A DNA stretch of 64,000 bases from Saccharina japonica (taxonomy: Eukaryota; Sar; Phaeophyceae; Laminariales; Laminariaceae). Under the pieces are notes generated by a model that saw nothing but the letters and a program-made list of their open reading frames with translations, was not told where the DNA came from and searched no databases. This document shows positions 45,551-58,772 of this stretch, piece by piece; positions within the stretch are counted from its first letter, which is position 1; every line of letters starts with the position of its first letter. The stretch spans positions 129,501-193,500 of the forward strand of contig MEHQ01002830.1 of the NCBI GenBank assembly GCA_008828725.1, given 5' to 3'. The translations under genes and the position numbers were made by a program.

Positions 45551-48500
45551 ATGAAATCACCCTCCAGTGTGTTTATTATAACGGCGACGGCGACCTGCCT
45601 GGCAGCGATGGCCGCCTCTACAGAGGTTTCGTTTCCTCCCCCAAGAGGTACGCGTGTCGTCGAAAAGACAATAGTCAGCGCGAGGATGCGCCTGGTCTTC
45701 GCAATGGGGTTAGAGGGCACGGGCCATCACTACGTCGCGCAGGTCGAAGATCACTTGTTCCAGACACATCCAAACCTGGTGCGAGTCTCCCGTCGAGATA
45801 CCGCAAAGCCTCAGTCGTACACCATCAAACATGCGATGGGAGAAGACGCACAACAGTATAGCACGATGCTTAGCGGCGCGAGGGAAACCATGCGCCAACT
45901 GGCCGATATTGGTGCAGGGTTACAGTCGCCAGGCACCGTGGTGCTCATGCCTGGCCGAAACTCGTACCCCGACGGCCCTGGCCCGAAGAAGGTCCTGAAG
46001 TACATGGACCTGCGGGTGCTGGCGGAGGTGGCGGAAGAGGAGGGCGTGGACTTGCGGATTCTCTACCTACGGCGACCCGTGAAAGACACACTCATCGCGA
46101 ACACCGTCCATCGAAAATTCCAAAAGTGAGTGCGAAAAAACCGACGCGCGCACATGCCTTACAGGAGTAGGACTGATGCTTCGGTATGGGGGGTATATCA
46201 CGCATACCCCCATTTTCTTTACCGAGTTTACGCTACTCGGTCATGTGGGTTTATTAACCTAGAGTGAGTCCTTTTGTTCTTACAAACAAAATACTTTTCG
46301 TTGGCGGAGAGCACTCGAACCATTTCCAAGCTTCGACGCGTCGGTCTGAGCGGTTGTAGATATCAGACGCACCCGCAGAATAGCACCGGTCGTTGCAACC
46401 TACTTTTTCTGAGGGCAGTCACTTGATCATGGCATAGGGACCCATGTACCTTACTAAAAATAAACGGGTTTTAATACGGACAAGCTCAAATTTTCAACCC
46501 TATATGTACAATCCCACGGCCTGTGTTTTTGGGTATATCCACGAATGACACGGTAAACACACAAACTTAATCCCGATTCTGCGACAACTGCTACGGTAGA
46601 GGCTGAAATATTATTTTTCCTGATGCTCCTGACTTGAATGCATTTGTACTATACCATTAGTATACCTCCCCCGGAAACTGATTCGGAAGAAGCCACGCGT
46701 GCCACCCGATGGCCTATCCCACACGGCCACAAATGTTCCATCAAAAGAGTGAAATTGCGCCGGCTTTATGTCAAAGAGTCCCCGTGATTCCGAAAAAGGT
46801 TTCATACAGAAACAAAAAACACCTCTACCGTAGCACGCGTCTGGCCAATCAGGAGCGTGACGGCGGAACACTACAACCCTCACCGTAACCACCGTCCGCC
46901 GAATCGAATACCTCCTGGCTCCGAGGTGTGTTTGTTTATACGTGTGTTCGCCTCTGATTGTTTCACCGACGTCCAGATACGCGCCATGGGTCCGAATGAA
47001 AGTGTACCTGAATGGAAGTAGAGCATCCTGGTCTGGTCCGCGAACCTTGACCAAAACGACACACACCGACCTTACTCCCCTCCCCGTCTGCATAGACCTG
47101 GAAGGGGGGGGAGGTACACCAACAACGAGTAACGAAATTGCAACTATGAAGTTGTTTCGTTCGTATATCAAGACCACCGCATGGGTGTTCACAGAGATGT
47201 TTGAATTTATGGAATGCAGAGCAGTGTGGTGCTAGTTTCACTTTTGGTTTCTAGTGTGCTCTAGATATGGACCAATGGGTTATGTGCAAATTCCTAGCGG
47301 ACGCTAATTTCAATAGTGTGCCTCGTTCGCGGAAACTACTCGTAGAAACGTCTTGAATTCGTTTCGAGTTACACGTATTCACATAATCCTTATACCCATG
47401 TACACACCATATACGAGGGGGACTTCACACATTATCCGTCGTACCACAAACCCTTAATTTCACCCTACAATGTGTCTATATCCGAAGTCCTTGTTATCGA
47501 TTAATACACCAGACCACCCAGTAGTTTCATCGCTGATCCGTCAAACGACGCAGTATACTCACGGCCAGTGCATAGGCATAGGACGCGTCCGTATACCGGT
47601 ACCGCCTGAAGTACGATTAATGATAACCCGCCCATTGCGTTACCGCCACCTTGTGTTCATTTTCTGAAACAAATCACGAAGCAACACTATTAATAGCTCA
47701 AACCGTCAATTACTTTGTTTCATCCATCCTTACCCCGAATCGATGGACACGTTGCGCAGACTGTAAGGCTCGACAGTGAACCCCTCGATTACAATTATTT
47801 CAAACCGTATCCCCTATCTTCTAAGACCTCATAACACGAGGAGGTCGATCAATATCAAACCCGAAAAACGGCTTCGAAGAAAAGTGACCCCGCAACCCGA
47901 TCTAGCTTTATACGCGCTAGTCCTGAAATAAGCATACCAGTAAACAAATAATGTGAACAGGTCGATGCTCGCTGGATGAGCCCAGCGGGTGAGACTACAG
48001 TGAGATAAAAATGTTAACCCTTCCAGAGGTATGAGTCAGGGTTGTACCCCACTCGTTTAGTGCCCGGCTACCCGACAGGTAGTACCCGGACCTGTCACTA
48101 CCCGCATACCCTGGAAGACTCACGTATCCATCTAACATTGACTTGAGGGAGACGAGATGATCATAGTAGCCTGAACGAAAACCCAGCTTATCGGCAATAT
48201 AATTGGAGTGCAAAGGCATCTCGTATATATCGTTTCACAACCGAGGTAGACAAAACCTTTACTTCATATACCCATAGCGTAACTGTCAAAGATATTCTGT
48301 ATGGCGCACTTGAAACCAGAGACCTAGATAGAGTCGTGCTATTCTTGCCTGCGGCGGCCTGTAGCCACGTAGAGGGCTCGGTGCTATTATGTTGCTGTAT
48401 AACCAATGACGCGTCAGGGGGGACGACCAATTGTGCTTACCCTTTATCCTCTAGCACACTACATGGTCTCAGCATGTGCTCGTACTGGTTTGGCATTTCG

Positions 48501-49048
48501 TTCCAGTAAACCTGCTTCCATGTTCCCGTTGCCTTAGAGTATAACAAAAGCAAGTAAACAATGTGTGTCTAGTTTGCATCCAAGGTTCGGTCATCACAAA
48601 TATGTCCCCGCCTTGTCAGCGATGCTTGCTAACACAGTTCGTGTGCGTATTTGTTCTTTCTTTCATCTTTGTTGTTGCTGAACATTGTCGCAGCCGCCTC
48701 CATATCGAGGGAAGATGGACGCCAGAGACGAAGTACATGCAGTACATGCAGGTCCTGATGACCGATATTGCGGTGATGCACTCTTTCCTCGCAGAACTGG
48801 GCCCGGGATTCGTCGCGTGTCACGACTTCGGGCAGGTTGCCGCCGCCGACCAGACTGCTGCAATCTCGGGCTTTCTGGCACCAAGTAGAGAATTGGCGGC
48901 ACTTCTGAACGATTCCTTTATCGAAGTTGCCCGTTCCGCGCACGCTAAGCCCGAGGCGTCGCTGCTGTACGAGGGTGCCGATGTAGTGGCCGAACGCTTG
49001 CAGCGTAAGTTTGACACGTTTGAGTCGCAAATATGTTCTGCCATGTAG
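45551..49048 (+). CDS. Sulfotransferase-like P-loop protein (2 exons)
   Basis: Exon 1 45551-46125, exon 2 48694-49048; the donor is GTGAGT and the acceptor TTGTCGCAG, phase 2. Together they give 309 codons plus stop. Residues 1-22 (MKSPSSVFIITATATCLAAM) look like a signal peptide or signal anchor. The nucleotide-binding loop is the variant GLEGTGHH (53-60). The strand RILYLRRPVKDT (169-180) resembles the 3'-phosphate-binding strand of PAPS-dependent sulfotransferases. I associate the GxEGTGHH form with sulfotransferase-like families of brown algae, which would act in the Golgi on polysaccharides or glycoproteins. That is family inference; a different P-loop enzyme is possible. The start is the first ATG before the hydrophobic segment. 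The intron holds MITE copy 5. Confidence 0.65.
46583..46841. mobile_element. MITE family M, copy 5
   Basis: This 259 bp element in the sulfotransferase-like gene's intron has ends GACAACTGCTACGGTAGAGG and the inverse CCTCTACCGTAGCACGCGTC. An exact 4 bp duplication is not visible. Confidence 0.7.
46842..48693 (+). other. Rest of the intron of the sulfotransferase-like gene
   Basis: No exon or named repeat is recognised. A small frame set at 46611-47192 (minus) is probably chance. Confidence 0.4.
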
Positions 49049-52000
49049 AAGTAATAGGGTGTATATGTTAGTTGGCGTTGACTACGCCGTTTTGTATCAG
49101 CTCTTTGTATGGGTGCGCCACCCGTTGAACGAACAGCGGTGTGTTGTGTGAAGTCATACTGTAGAGCGCGAAGTGTAATTCTAACCCGACAGGAGAAGGG
49201 GTGTGAAGGGGGAAAATATTTTGGGGACGATATTATAGCGGTTGGGAGGTTGACCTGGTACCCGTCTCATTTGAAAATCCGGTGCATGTAATCAGAAATG
49301 CTCGTCACGGGGTGGATAGCACGGGTTACCAGTATTCCATGCTTGCTTTTGTATATTTAGTCAGCAGATTTCCTAGGAATCCGCCGCAACGTTCGGCAGG
49401 AGATGCTTCGTGGGAGAAATCGGTATTTTTCCGCCACACGGTGTCCTTGTGGGTCGGGGGAAGTAGTTTTCATCGCCGTAGACTAACAGGTCAATCGAAC
49501 CGCGTCAAAGAGGAGAGTAGTGGGCTGAAGGAGAAGGGCGTGCTTTCCATGCAGACGAAAACGAGAATCCGCTAACAATACTTCCTGGCCGATTGCGTTT
49601 GTTGAAACAAAAATATTGCTCGCAGACAAGGATTGTCGTTGCGTGGAACTATAATGTAAAAGTTGTGTGCACGCATATAACTGGGGTTATACTATTTCGA
49701 ATAGCTGCGGCATTGTCACACACAGCGAGTCGTGCCATACATGGACAAAATAAACTCTAATGCTGCGGAAAGGTCGATTTCGACTTGCAGGCATATGCTA
49801 TATGCATTGTGCACAGACGCATGTATACATATATCAAATATACATCGCTGTATAGTCCGAGCGGCGCCTGCCAAACCCGATCCGTTGATACCCGCCTGAA
49901 AATCGCCCACGCCGTACAGTACGTCAGGCTATACCTGCGGTGTGACCATCGTTGTTAACCTAAGACAATGGATCCGTTCATTCTGCGGGGTAACTTAAAC
50001 GTGCGTGTTGTATATTCGCAATATAAGCAAACGGTTAACTCTACGGCAACGAACTGTAAGATGGGTGAAACTCCCATTACAGTAGAGCGCCTGTTAGGAT
50101 ATAAGGGTATGCAGGACTCTCTCGTAAAAAACACTCGGAGTTGGACCAGGATCCTAACCCGAATATCCGTCGTCGGAATACCATTACTGTTTGACCGTAA
50201 TGCTGGTGACATATCTCGGTTATGGGCATTGTCATCGTGTTGCACTTTACTTCGTCTCACAATCATTGTCTTGGATGAAGTCTAAGGCCCCTATACTGTA
50301 TCCAAGTACGGACCCTTAGAAGCGTCAGGGTAGGACGCGTGCTACTATAGAGCCGTAGCATTGTTTCGGCAGAAAATGGTTCCTAAATGATTGATCGAAC
50401 TCCTTAAGCCAAACTCGTCGGACTTTTATTCTTGTGTTCCAATGTTGTTCTTTATGCGCAGGTCATGGTATTTCTCACCGTGCACGCATCACTTTGCGTT
50501 CTCTCCAAACCTATTAAGTTACGCATATAGTTACTCAAGTGATAATCTTTAGAAACAATACGGTGAACCTCCACCTTAAAACAGCCGGTTTTTCAAATTG
50601 ACAAATGACCCTCCGATGAGAACCATAATCCAAACTATAGTGTTTTTTTTGTGTAAGATATTTGCTTGCCTCGTAGCAGAACTTTACATTGTGAACAATT
50701 GCCATGTGCGACAGCCGTTGACGACATGATATGTGTATCGGCATCGGCAGCCTCAACATATCGAAGATCCAATGAAGTACGGATTTATGGTCGAGTTATC
50801 TCGCCCCTAGATACAAATTCATGTATGTACTCCGTTTGATGAGCAGGCAAGGGTGATTTCTATTTCTTTTGTTGGATCGATGCGTTCCATCGAGGAACAT
50901 ATATTCTGAATATGTTTGGTGATGTGAGCGAAATACAACTCGTTCAAAACAACAAACTACTAAACTCGATTACCAGTCTAATCGGAAAGACAACCCCCAA
51001 TTAGAAAAATTGGTTTTTTTAAGTTACATGCGTCTTATACCCGTACTTCAACATGCGTCGCCGGTTGGAGCATGACTTGTTGACTTTCTGATACCCCCCC
51101 CCCCCCATCCTAGGAATTATCTTTACCCTTATTTCCTGCCTGCCTCCTACTCGTAACTCAGATCTGGGGTCACACCGCAGCCCCCCCCCCCCAACCACGC
51201 ACTCCGCCCAACCCCACCCAACCCTACCCCCACGTAGTGTGTATATGGAAAGGGTCTCACGAGGCAGATTCAACTACAATCGTGTGGTGTTGGGGGCGGT
51301 ATCAATCTTTTTCTACCAGCCGTGAAAATCGATCACAGCTTGAAGTGTTCATGTTCGTTTCCTACCGTTTCCTTATGGTACACCGGTGTTATAAATCAAC
51401 ACCGATACGAATACCTGGCATGTATTATCAGCCATTGTTTCATATACGGGGCGGGGGCTGTCGTTGGTCTAGTCATTGATCATCGACCAGAGCGCCGACT
51501 GAAGCGTGGGGTTAGACAACACAGAGCCGCAGACCTCTTTCAGGCAAGCAGTATCACTAATAAACCAAAAGGGCAAGCCGGGTATACAGGAAGCATTGCC
51601 TCTGGATAACTTTATTATGTAGGAAGTCCGATGTCGGGGCTGTGAAGATACGGGGTAAAACAATGCGCGAGCGACCAATTTGGGTACTATTACAAGCGTG
51701 GAGAACGTTCCGCTGGAGGACATGAGTGGTTTTTGCCCTGGCCTGACGCACACGAGTATTTGAGGTATTCATGTTTTGTCCGCCTCAATACAGGTGCGAG
51801 CCAATGGTAGATATAATTTCGCCGAAGACAAAAGTACGTAAATATTTGTGTTTCGCGCCAGGGGGGATCTTCTCGGTGTCTTAAATACATATATACGAGG
51901 CCTACTCTATTTTCTATGATACCTGTTATAGTAGTAGTCGGTATAATCTAGTCGCTGCTGGATAACACAAGGTCAACTGGTACGACGGAGCTTTTACTAC

Positions 52001-52253
52001 TATCCATCGGCAGACAGTACCCATGTAGGGGTAATGGTTTGCTCCGTATCATGGTTTCCATGTGACAACAGTACTAGTGTGTAACAGCAGGCCTTATGTT
52101 TTCGTGTGCACTCGTACACATACCGAGTACTCTCTGGTACCATGCGACAACTCTGCAGTACTCATATGGTAGATAAAGAGCAGCATCATAGCACAGCATA
52201 GCTACTCGTAAGACAGGACAGTAAGCCGAGTACACACAGGTACACACCAGAGG
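49049..52253. other. Intergenic, no gene recognised
   Basis: It contains a partial MITE M (from 50334) and C13 and C12 runs (51094-51106, 51181-51192) within a pyrimidine-rich block. Several AT-rich stretches show no family features. Confidence 0.4.
50334..50510. mobile_element. MITE family M, copy 6 (left half only)
   Basis: It starts GACGCGTGCTACTATAGAG and continues through AACTCGTCGGACTTTTATTC and CATGGTATTTCTCA, matching the left half of copy 2. The right TIR is not found, so it is truncated. Confidence 0.6.
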
Positions 52254-53150
52254 TTGTGTGGAAGCCTAAGTCCTGTCATGGGTGTCCTACTTCGTATAAG
52301 TGTCGTAAGAACATACGCGTCGTATATGTATATGGGACTGTCATTTAGTCGATCGAATACGGTACCCTGGATACTCAGAAGAATTTTCGACGAAATAGCT
52401 CAAGGTCATCATGGCTTAATTTATTATTTGTTTTGCTACACTTGTTTTGCTTCGGGATCGAGCAAGGAGTTCACGTGCAGCAACTCCCACACAGCGATTA
52501 AAAACCAAAGAAAACTCCGTTGTGCCAACTTGGGTTCGCCATGCATACATACGTGGATATTTCCGAATGCTATACTCAACCTAGAGAACAAAACCAATAA
52601 AATGGATACACAGACACACGGTGCAATTGGCATACCCGCTCTTTACTCGCCCCATGCTCCCTTTCCAATTCAAGTGGCAGGGTGGCAGTTAGCCCCTGGG
52701 TTGGTTAGTAGTGGCCCCTCTATGGCGCCGGTAAAAGCGCTTGGCATTTATGGGGTGAATCACAGTGTGGCCGTGTGCGCAGTACTACCGGTTAATGCTA
52801 CACCGCCGGTACTATTGGCTGGCGCATACAGGCACTACAGAGGGACCGCTACTGTACGAAGTCTGAGCTTACCACAACCAACTTGCGCTGCCGCTGGAGT
52901 GTGTCGAACGTATCCCACCACTATGCTCCGGAACGAACGACAGAACGTTGCTGGCGCAACTGACCACCGCCAATGTGTTCTTCTACTCCATATATATGGT
53001 GTCGCAGCGAGGAGACGAATCATCCACAGTATATCACCCACACCCTACTCAGCAGGAGTCCGAGGTCAGCGTTACTTCAACGCCCGGCTCTGTAGGTGGT
53101 CCAAGTTCACCAACAAAGAGAGAAGCCGGGTTTCATTATATGCGTCATGA
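52254..53150 (+). other. 298-codon unexplained open frame
   Basis: The frame is open for 298 codons (first ATG at 52278) in DNA of ordinary composition, longer than chance would usually give in this window. The second half (from the ATG at 52602, MDTQTHGAIG) reads smoothly (ALYSPHAPFPIQVAGWQL, VAVCAVLPVNATPPVLLA). No domain, signal peptide or repeat is recognised. It could be an intact or partly decayed unknown gene, or an exon of one. Confidence 0.3.
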
Positions 53151-53340
53151 GCGACGACGTTCCCAGTGGCAGTTTCATGTCACGGTTCTCGTGCTAACCA
53201 GCAGGTGTACGTATCAGAAGAAAACCCAGCCATATACCGGAACGTAGTCCGGAGACGCCGCATACCCCATGCAAGCCACTCGGGTTGTTGTCTGGATGTC
53301 ATTAATTAAAATTTGTTCTCGAAATTTAAACAACACCCAG

Positions 53341-53933
53341 TAACTATGGCTGTGCCTGCACTATTATACAAACAACAACAGCAACAACAACAACAAAGAA
53401 AAGTAAAAGAAAAACACAACCTTTTCTCCCACCTCGCCTCGTACAGTACGTACGTATGATACGTACGCACGTACCTCCTACACTTACAACTGTACTCTAG
53501 GCATAGATACCTGCTAGATATGGATACCCATCATTCAACCCACTTGGGCCGTGACAATACCGGTCTCTCCTGTCCTCGTCAGTGGACACCCGCGGGAACC
53601 CACGGCTTACAGATTTAGTAGTAGTTGTTGTTGGGTATGGATCTCGCGAGGGTAGATACCGTTGGATCATTGCGCATTCATTTTAGAATGGATCTTCCTG
53701 CGGCGGCGGGTTGAAACTCCCTGCAGCGTGCCGGTGCTGCTTGACACGTAGAATGATGCTGGCGAGAAAACGCGCGCAGATCGTTACTAGCCATTGCAAC
53801 GATAAGGATACCTAGCACATGCCCTTACTTGATGTATATACGAAGTACATCTTGTGACTCTCTGCACCTCGCTCGAAACATAGGAGATTTTTGGCTACCG
53901 CGCCAACGATCACCATGGTAGAACTACACCCAG
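53341..53933. repeat. ~600 bp satellite, unit 1
   Basis: The unit starts TAACTATGGCTGTGCCTGCA and carries a (CAA)n tract, CAGTACGTACGTATGATACG, TCAGTGGACACCCGCGGG and TTGATGTATATACGAAG. It is the most diverged unit of the left block. Confidence 0.85.
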
Positions 53934-54530
53934 TAACTATGGCTGTGCCTGCACTACCAACAACAACAACACAACAACAAAAAAAGAAAAAGAAAAACAC
54001 AACCCTTTCTCCCACCTCGCCTCGTACAGTACGTACGTATGATACGTCACGCACGTACCTCCTACACTTACAACTGTACTCTAGGCATAATAAACCTGCT
54101 AGATATGGTAGCCCATCATTACCCACTTGGCTCCGTGACAATACCGGTCCTGCCTGTCCTCGTCAGTGGACACCGCGCGGAGAACCCACGGGCTACAAAT
54201 TAAGTAGTAGTTGTTGTTGGGTATGGATCTCGCGACGGGTAGATACCGTTGGGATCATCGCGCATTCATTCTTAGATAGGGATCTTCCATGCAGCGGCGG
54301 GCGGCGGGTTGAAACTCTCTGCAGCGTGCCGGTGCTGCTTGACACGTATAATTGATGCTGAGAATAACGCGCGCAGATCGTCACTAGCCATTGCAACGAT
54401 AAGGATACCTAGCACATCCCCCCACTTGATGTGTATACGAGGTACATATTGTGACTCTCTGCACCTCGCTCGAAACAAAAGAGATTTTTGGCTACCGCGC
54501 CAACGATCACCATGGTAGAACTACACCCAG
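53934..54530. repeat. ~600 bp satellite, unit 2
   Basis: Same order of landmarks as unit 1, with high identity. It joins unit 3 directly, head to tail. Confidence 0.9.
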
Positions 54531-55135
54531 TAACTATGGCTGTGCCTGCACTACCAACAACAACAACAACAGCAACAACAACAACAAAAAGAAAAAGAAA
54601 AACACAACCCTTTCTCCCACCTCGCCTCGTACAGTACGTACGTATGATACGTACGCACGTACCTCCTACACTTACAACTGTACTCTAGGCATAGATACGT
54701 GCTAGATGTGTATACCCATCTTTTAACCCACTTGGCTCCGTGACAATACCGGTCTCTCCTGTTCTCGTCAGTGGACAACCGCGGGGAACCCATGGGCTTA
54801 CAGACATAGTAGTAGTTGTTGTTGGGTATGGATCTCGCGACGGGTAGATACCGTTGGGATCATCGCGCATTCATTCTTAGATATGGATCTTCCATGCAGC
54901 GGCGGGCGGCGGGTTGAAACTCTCTGCAGCGTGCCGGTGCTGCTTGACACGTATAATTGATGCTGGGAATAACGCGCGCAGATCGTTACTAGCCATTGCA
55001 ACGATAAGGATACCTAGCACATGCCCCCACTTGATGTGTATACGAAGTACATCTTGTGACTCTCTGCACCTCGCTCGAAACAAAAGAGATTTTTGGCTAC
55101 CGCGCCAACGATCACCATGGTAAAACTGCACCCAG
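54531..55135. repeat. ~600 bp satellite, unit 3
   Basis: Last unit of the left block. The next unit begins (TAACT) and then switches at 55141 into the 3.6 kb repeat. Confidence 0.9.
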
Positions 55136-55140
55136 TAACT

Positions 55141-58100
55141 TTTGAAAGAATGACGCGTGTGTCGAGGCTCTGTCTCTGTGGAGAGAGATGACAGAGGTGG
55201 CACCGAAGTGTCTGTGAAGATCACTTGTTTAGAAGAAGAAAAGTCATGGTTTGAAAAGGCGCTTATTTGGCCACAGTCGAAAGAAGATTGATCTCAGGGA
55301 GATCAATGGAAAGGGAAGAAGAGAAGAGAAGAGAAGAAGAGAGAAGAGAGGAGTGGAGTAGAGTAGAGGTGAGTAGAGGTGAGTGATCGAGGTGGGCGAT
55401 GCCTGCACCTGATCATCCCGGTACAATGCCCATGCTACGGGCAGTTACATTCTGTAGTAGTTGGTACTGTTCCTTGTAATGTTCTCTACAACGTTCTAGG
55501 AACGTTCTAGCAACGTTCTCAGCATCGTTCCTGATGAAGATGCTTGGGACAAACGATGTAGCGCTCTACGAGTAAGACAAACTCGTAATCTATCCGCATA
55601 TTGCAATATCCCGAATATCTAGACTAAGATACTCATATACTCGTATCAGTGCGTAGTGACTGCACATCACAATAGATACGTATGGATCTCAACGTCCATA
55701 TGCTAACACGCCCCCGTGATGAAAGTCAATAGCTTTAGAGTATTGCCTACGGTGTAGAAACCTGACACTCAAAAATCAAAATAAACGAGTGAAGAATGAA
55801 ATATTGATACAACATATTCAGTCCTGCGCGAATGCAGCGGCAATATGGAAAACAGTAAACACAAAGTTCACTACATATTCAGTCCCGTGTGATGACGGTG
55901 ACAATATGGTTGTACTCATGTCGGAAAAGCTAATGGTAGTTGTGCATGACTACTGAGTCATAGTGCACGACACTGAGTCAAAAACTACAATGAAAAGCGT
56001 AGAAAGGTATCTGCTGTACTTGCAACCCGCCCCCTCAATTGAATACTACAATGATAGAGCTACGGAAATGGTACGTAATCTTGCAGAAACAAATAAATTC
56101 GGTGGGTGTGTACCCAGACAAAAATAGCAATGACCTACTGTATGTACCAGTACGTGTGTATACTCATTTGTCCAGCAATCAACATGGGATAGTTGATAAG
56201 ACAATTGATAAAACTGAGACGTGTGTCCAGTGTGGAGTATAGACGTGCGTACGTACTCATATGAAGCCTGCAGAGCAGTACCTGGTATAAGCAAAGTCAA
56301 AGAAGAAACCAAATCGTGGTGTAAATATCTGCGAAGTGTACCCTAGAACGGAAGCGTTAACCCGTATGATGGGTGTGTTCAACGCGCCCCCTGAATAGAT
56401 ACCTAGAGTAACATGAAATCCAAGTAGAAACTGATGACGTCCGTCGAGTACAGCGAAAAGTGCACTGTTCAGTTGTGTAAATGTATGTACGTACGTACTC
56501 GCAATAAGATTAGGAGTACAGATAGTACGGCAATAGACTACCTTAGGCGCAATCGTATCGCAAAAAAGACTCGTGATGCTGTAGTGTTGACAACCGAACT
56601 GTATCCTAGCAAAGAAAGCGTAAGAAACTATATACTGTACCTATGCTACGCCTCCCCCCAATGGATCCTAGGACAAGAAATCGAACAAAATCGAAAAGAA
56701 AACGTGTGGACGTATTCATGTACAGGTATCTGTCCAGCTACATACTGATATGCGTATAATACATTCAGCATTGTGAGTGAGTGTGTATTTAGGATACGTA
56801 CTCAAAGAAAAGAAAGCTGTGGAAAGTTAAGGAACAACCGATAGAAAAGGCAGATGTGTATCCGTGACGGTATACAGCAGTGCACATCATGTTGGATCTC
56901 ACGTAAAACGCACTCGTGTGAAAAATACTCTACGTACAGCAAAGTCAACAGAGAAAAGGTATAAATAAGATACCTACAAATACACCCCCCACACGAAAAA
57001 CAAGATAAGGAAAAGACAGAAAAGGGCAACCTACAGCAGTACAATACAGCTGTAGTACGTAGTTGCTTCTGCTCATGATGGTGGGGATCTTCGTGTTTCG
57101 TGCTGATGTTGTGTAGACGTGCTGTAGTTGAAGAAGAAGTGGTGCTGCTGATGATGATCTTATGTAGGCTGTCTTGTTGTGAAGAGCTAGTCGAAGCATA
57201 GCAGACCGAGATGTACGAGTAGATGATGATGGCTGTGAGATGTTGATGATGGCGATGAAGAGCTGACGAGATGGTGAAGACCTGTCCCCGTAGTCAGTCC
57301 GTAGTGTGTGCTGCGCCGTTTTGCTCGAAGTGTCGAGTGCCGGTAGGTGTTGTTGCGATTGCGCCGCTTGTTGCGGTGCAATATAAGAAATCGCCAGGAA
57401 TGCCACAAGAAAATGTTGGAAATCCCTATTTGTTGATAAATGAGAAAATTCCCCCCAGAGTGGGGTTCACGTTTCGGCTTAGATGTCGCCGAATACGTAG
57501 CTGATCCCAAATGCGATGGAGATGGTGATAGCCAGCTGCTTGATGAACGCTTCGGTGGTGGTGCTGTGCAGCTAGACCCTGGTGAGCTCGCAGATGTTGA
57601 TCCTCCGATCCTGAAAGAAAAACTTGGAGAGCAAACTTTGAATGAATTGCTGCAGATGGCATGAAAACGCTGTAGAAGTCGTAGGACTGCTGTTGGTGTA
57701 CTAGTCGTAGGTGCAGATACCTTCTCGAAGAGTGATGTTGCAGCTCGTGCAGCAGTGGTCGAAGAAGATGTAAATCCTGGTGATATAAACTGAAGAAGTT
57801 GCGAAGATGAAGCGCTGAGGATACCTTCTGTAATCAACGATGGTGATGATGGCGAAGCTCAGCAGCTATCGCAGGTGGCAGATGAAGAACTTGGAGTCCC
57901 GTATGATGTTGGGTTTTTTCTTCCTGAGTCTGAAGTCGTAATTCCGCGTGAAAGCGTGAAATCGTTGCTGGAAAAGAAGGCCTTGAAGCAGGCAGGAGGT
58001 GATCCCCCCTATGCTACGCTGGGTAGCAGATTCGTCAACGACCTGGCTATTGATTCAGCACGTGTAGGTCTACTTGGCAATGCTTGCGCAAGGATGAATC

Positions 58101-58772
58101 TATTTGTACGTACTTCGTGCGTCGTGGCTTGAAGAAACGGTTTTAATAACGACTTTACGCGTCTAAATAGCGAAGAGACGGCTCGAAACTAACTTTAGTT
58201 GTGATGGCGACGAAACAGCAGGTCTTGTAACGTTTCTTCATGCTTTACAGCGTGGAAGTATCGCGGAGCTAGCTTCGCGTGTGATGAGTAGAAATGGTTT
58301 CGTGACTTGTTTCGCGCTTACACCTTCAAAGTATCATAGTATCGAAAACAAAGCTTTGCGTGTGATGTTTACAAAAATAGTCGGTGGCATATTTTTGCAA
58401 TTACAGTGTGAAAACGATGTTGAATGTACGAGTACAAGTTTCGCGCATAGAAGCGTGAAACCGGACTCATTACTCGTACGTGCTACCCGCGTGAAAGCGT
58501 GACAGCAGTCTCCTCACCTGCCTCGCGCGTAGAAGCGTGAAAGCAGTACTCCTTGTAGTAACCCTGTTGAACGAAGTTGATGAAAATCGATGATGAGAGT
58601 CGATGTCGATGCTGTCGGGTAGATGATAGGCTTCTGATTTTTGAAGCGAAAATCGAATTCCTCCGCACTTGAAAATTTGAAATTTCTTCGAAAGTAGAAC
58701 GTGACGCGCTCGCCGGGAGACGTCGTTCCGTGGTGCCAGTCGGCGCATAGACCAAAGTCGAGGCTCAAAACC
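55141..58772. repeat. 3.6 kb tandem unit, copy 1
   Basis: It contains the last ~570 bp of element E (55141-55713), a ~2.2 kb segment D (55714-57921), and the first part of the next E. Segment D holds several open frames in both directions, including plus-strand acidic frames at 57440-57664 and 57875-58132 and a minus-strand Ser/His-rich frame at 57187-57837. None is recognised. The diverged E copy at 31137 does not preserve the frame overlapping E, so coding is doubtful. A GA-rich tract lies at 55310-55385. Confidence 0.85.

Noticed and set aside
45253..45861. 202-codon ORF overlapping the sulfotransferase-like gene
   Set aside because: Different phase from the conserved P-loop frame; Arg-rich shadow.
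51231..51256. An eighth B-type exon near CGTAGTGTGTATAT
   Set aside because: Only the acceptor-like start matches; no cysteine pattern follows.
57187..57837. 216-codon minus-strand ORF (and its copy at 60804-61454)
   Set aside because: Ser/His-rich low complexity opposite acidic plus-strand text; no recognisable domain, so not called as a gene.
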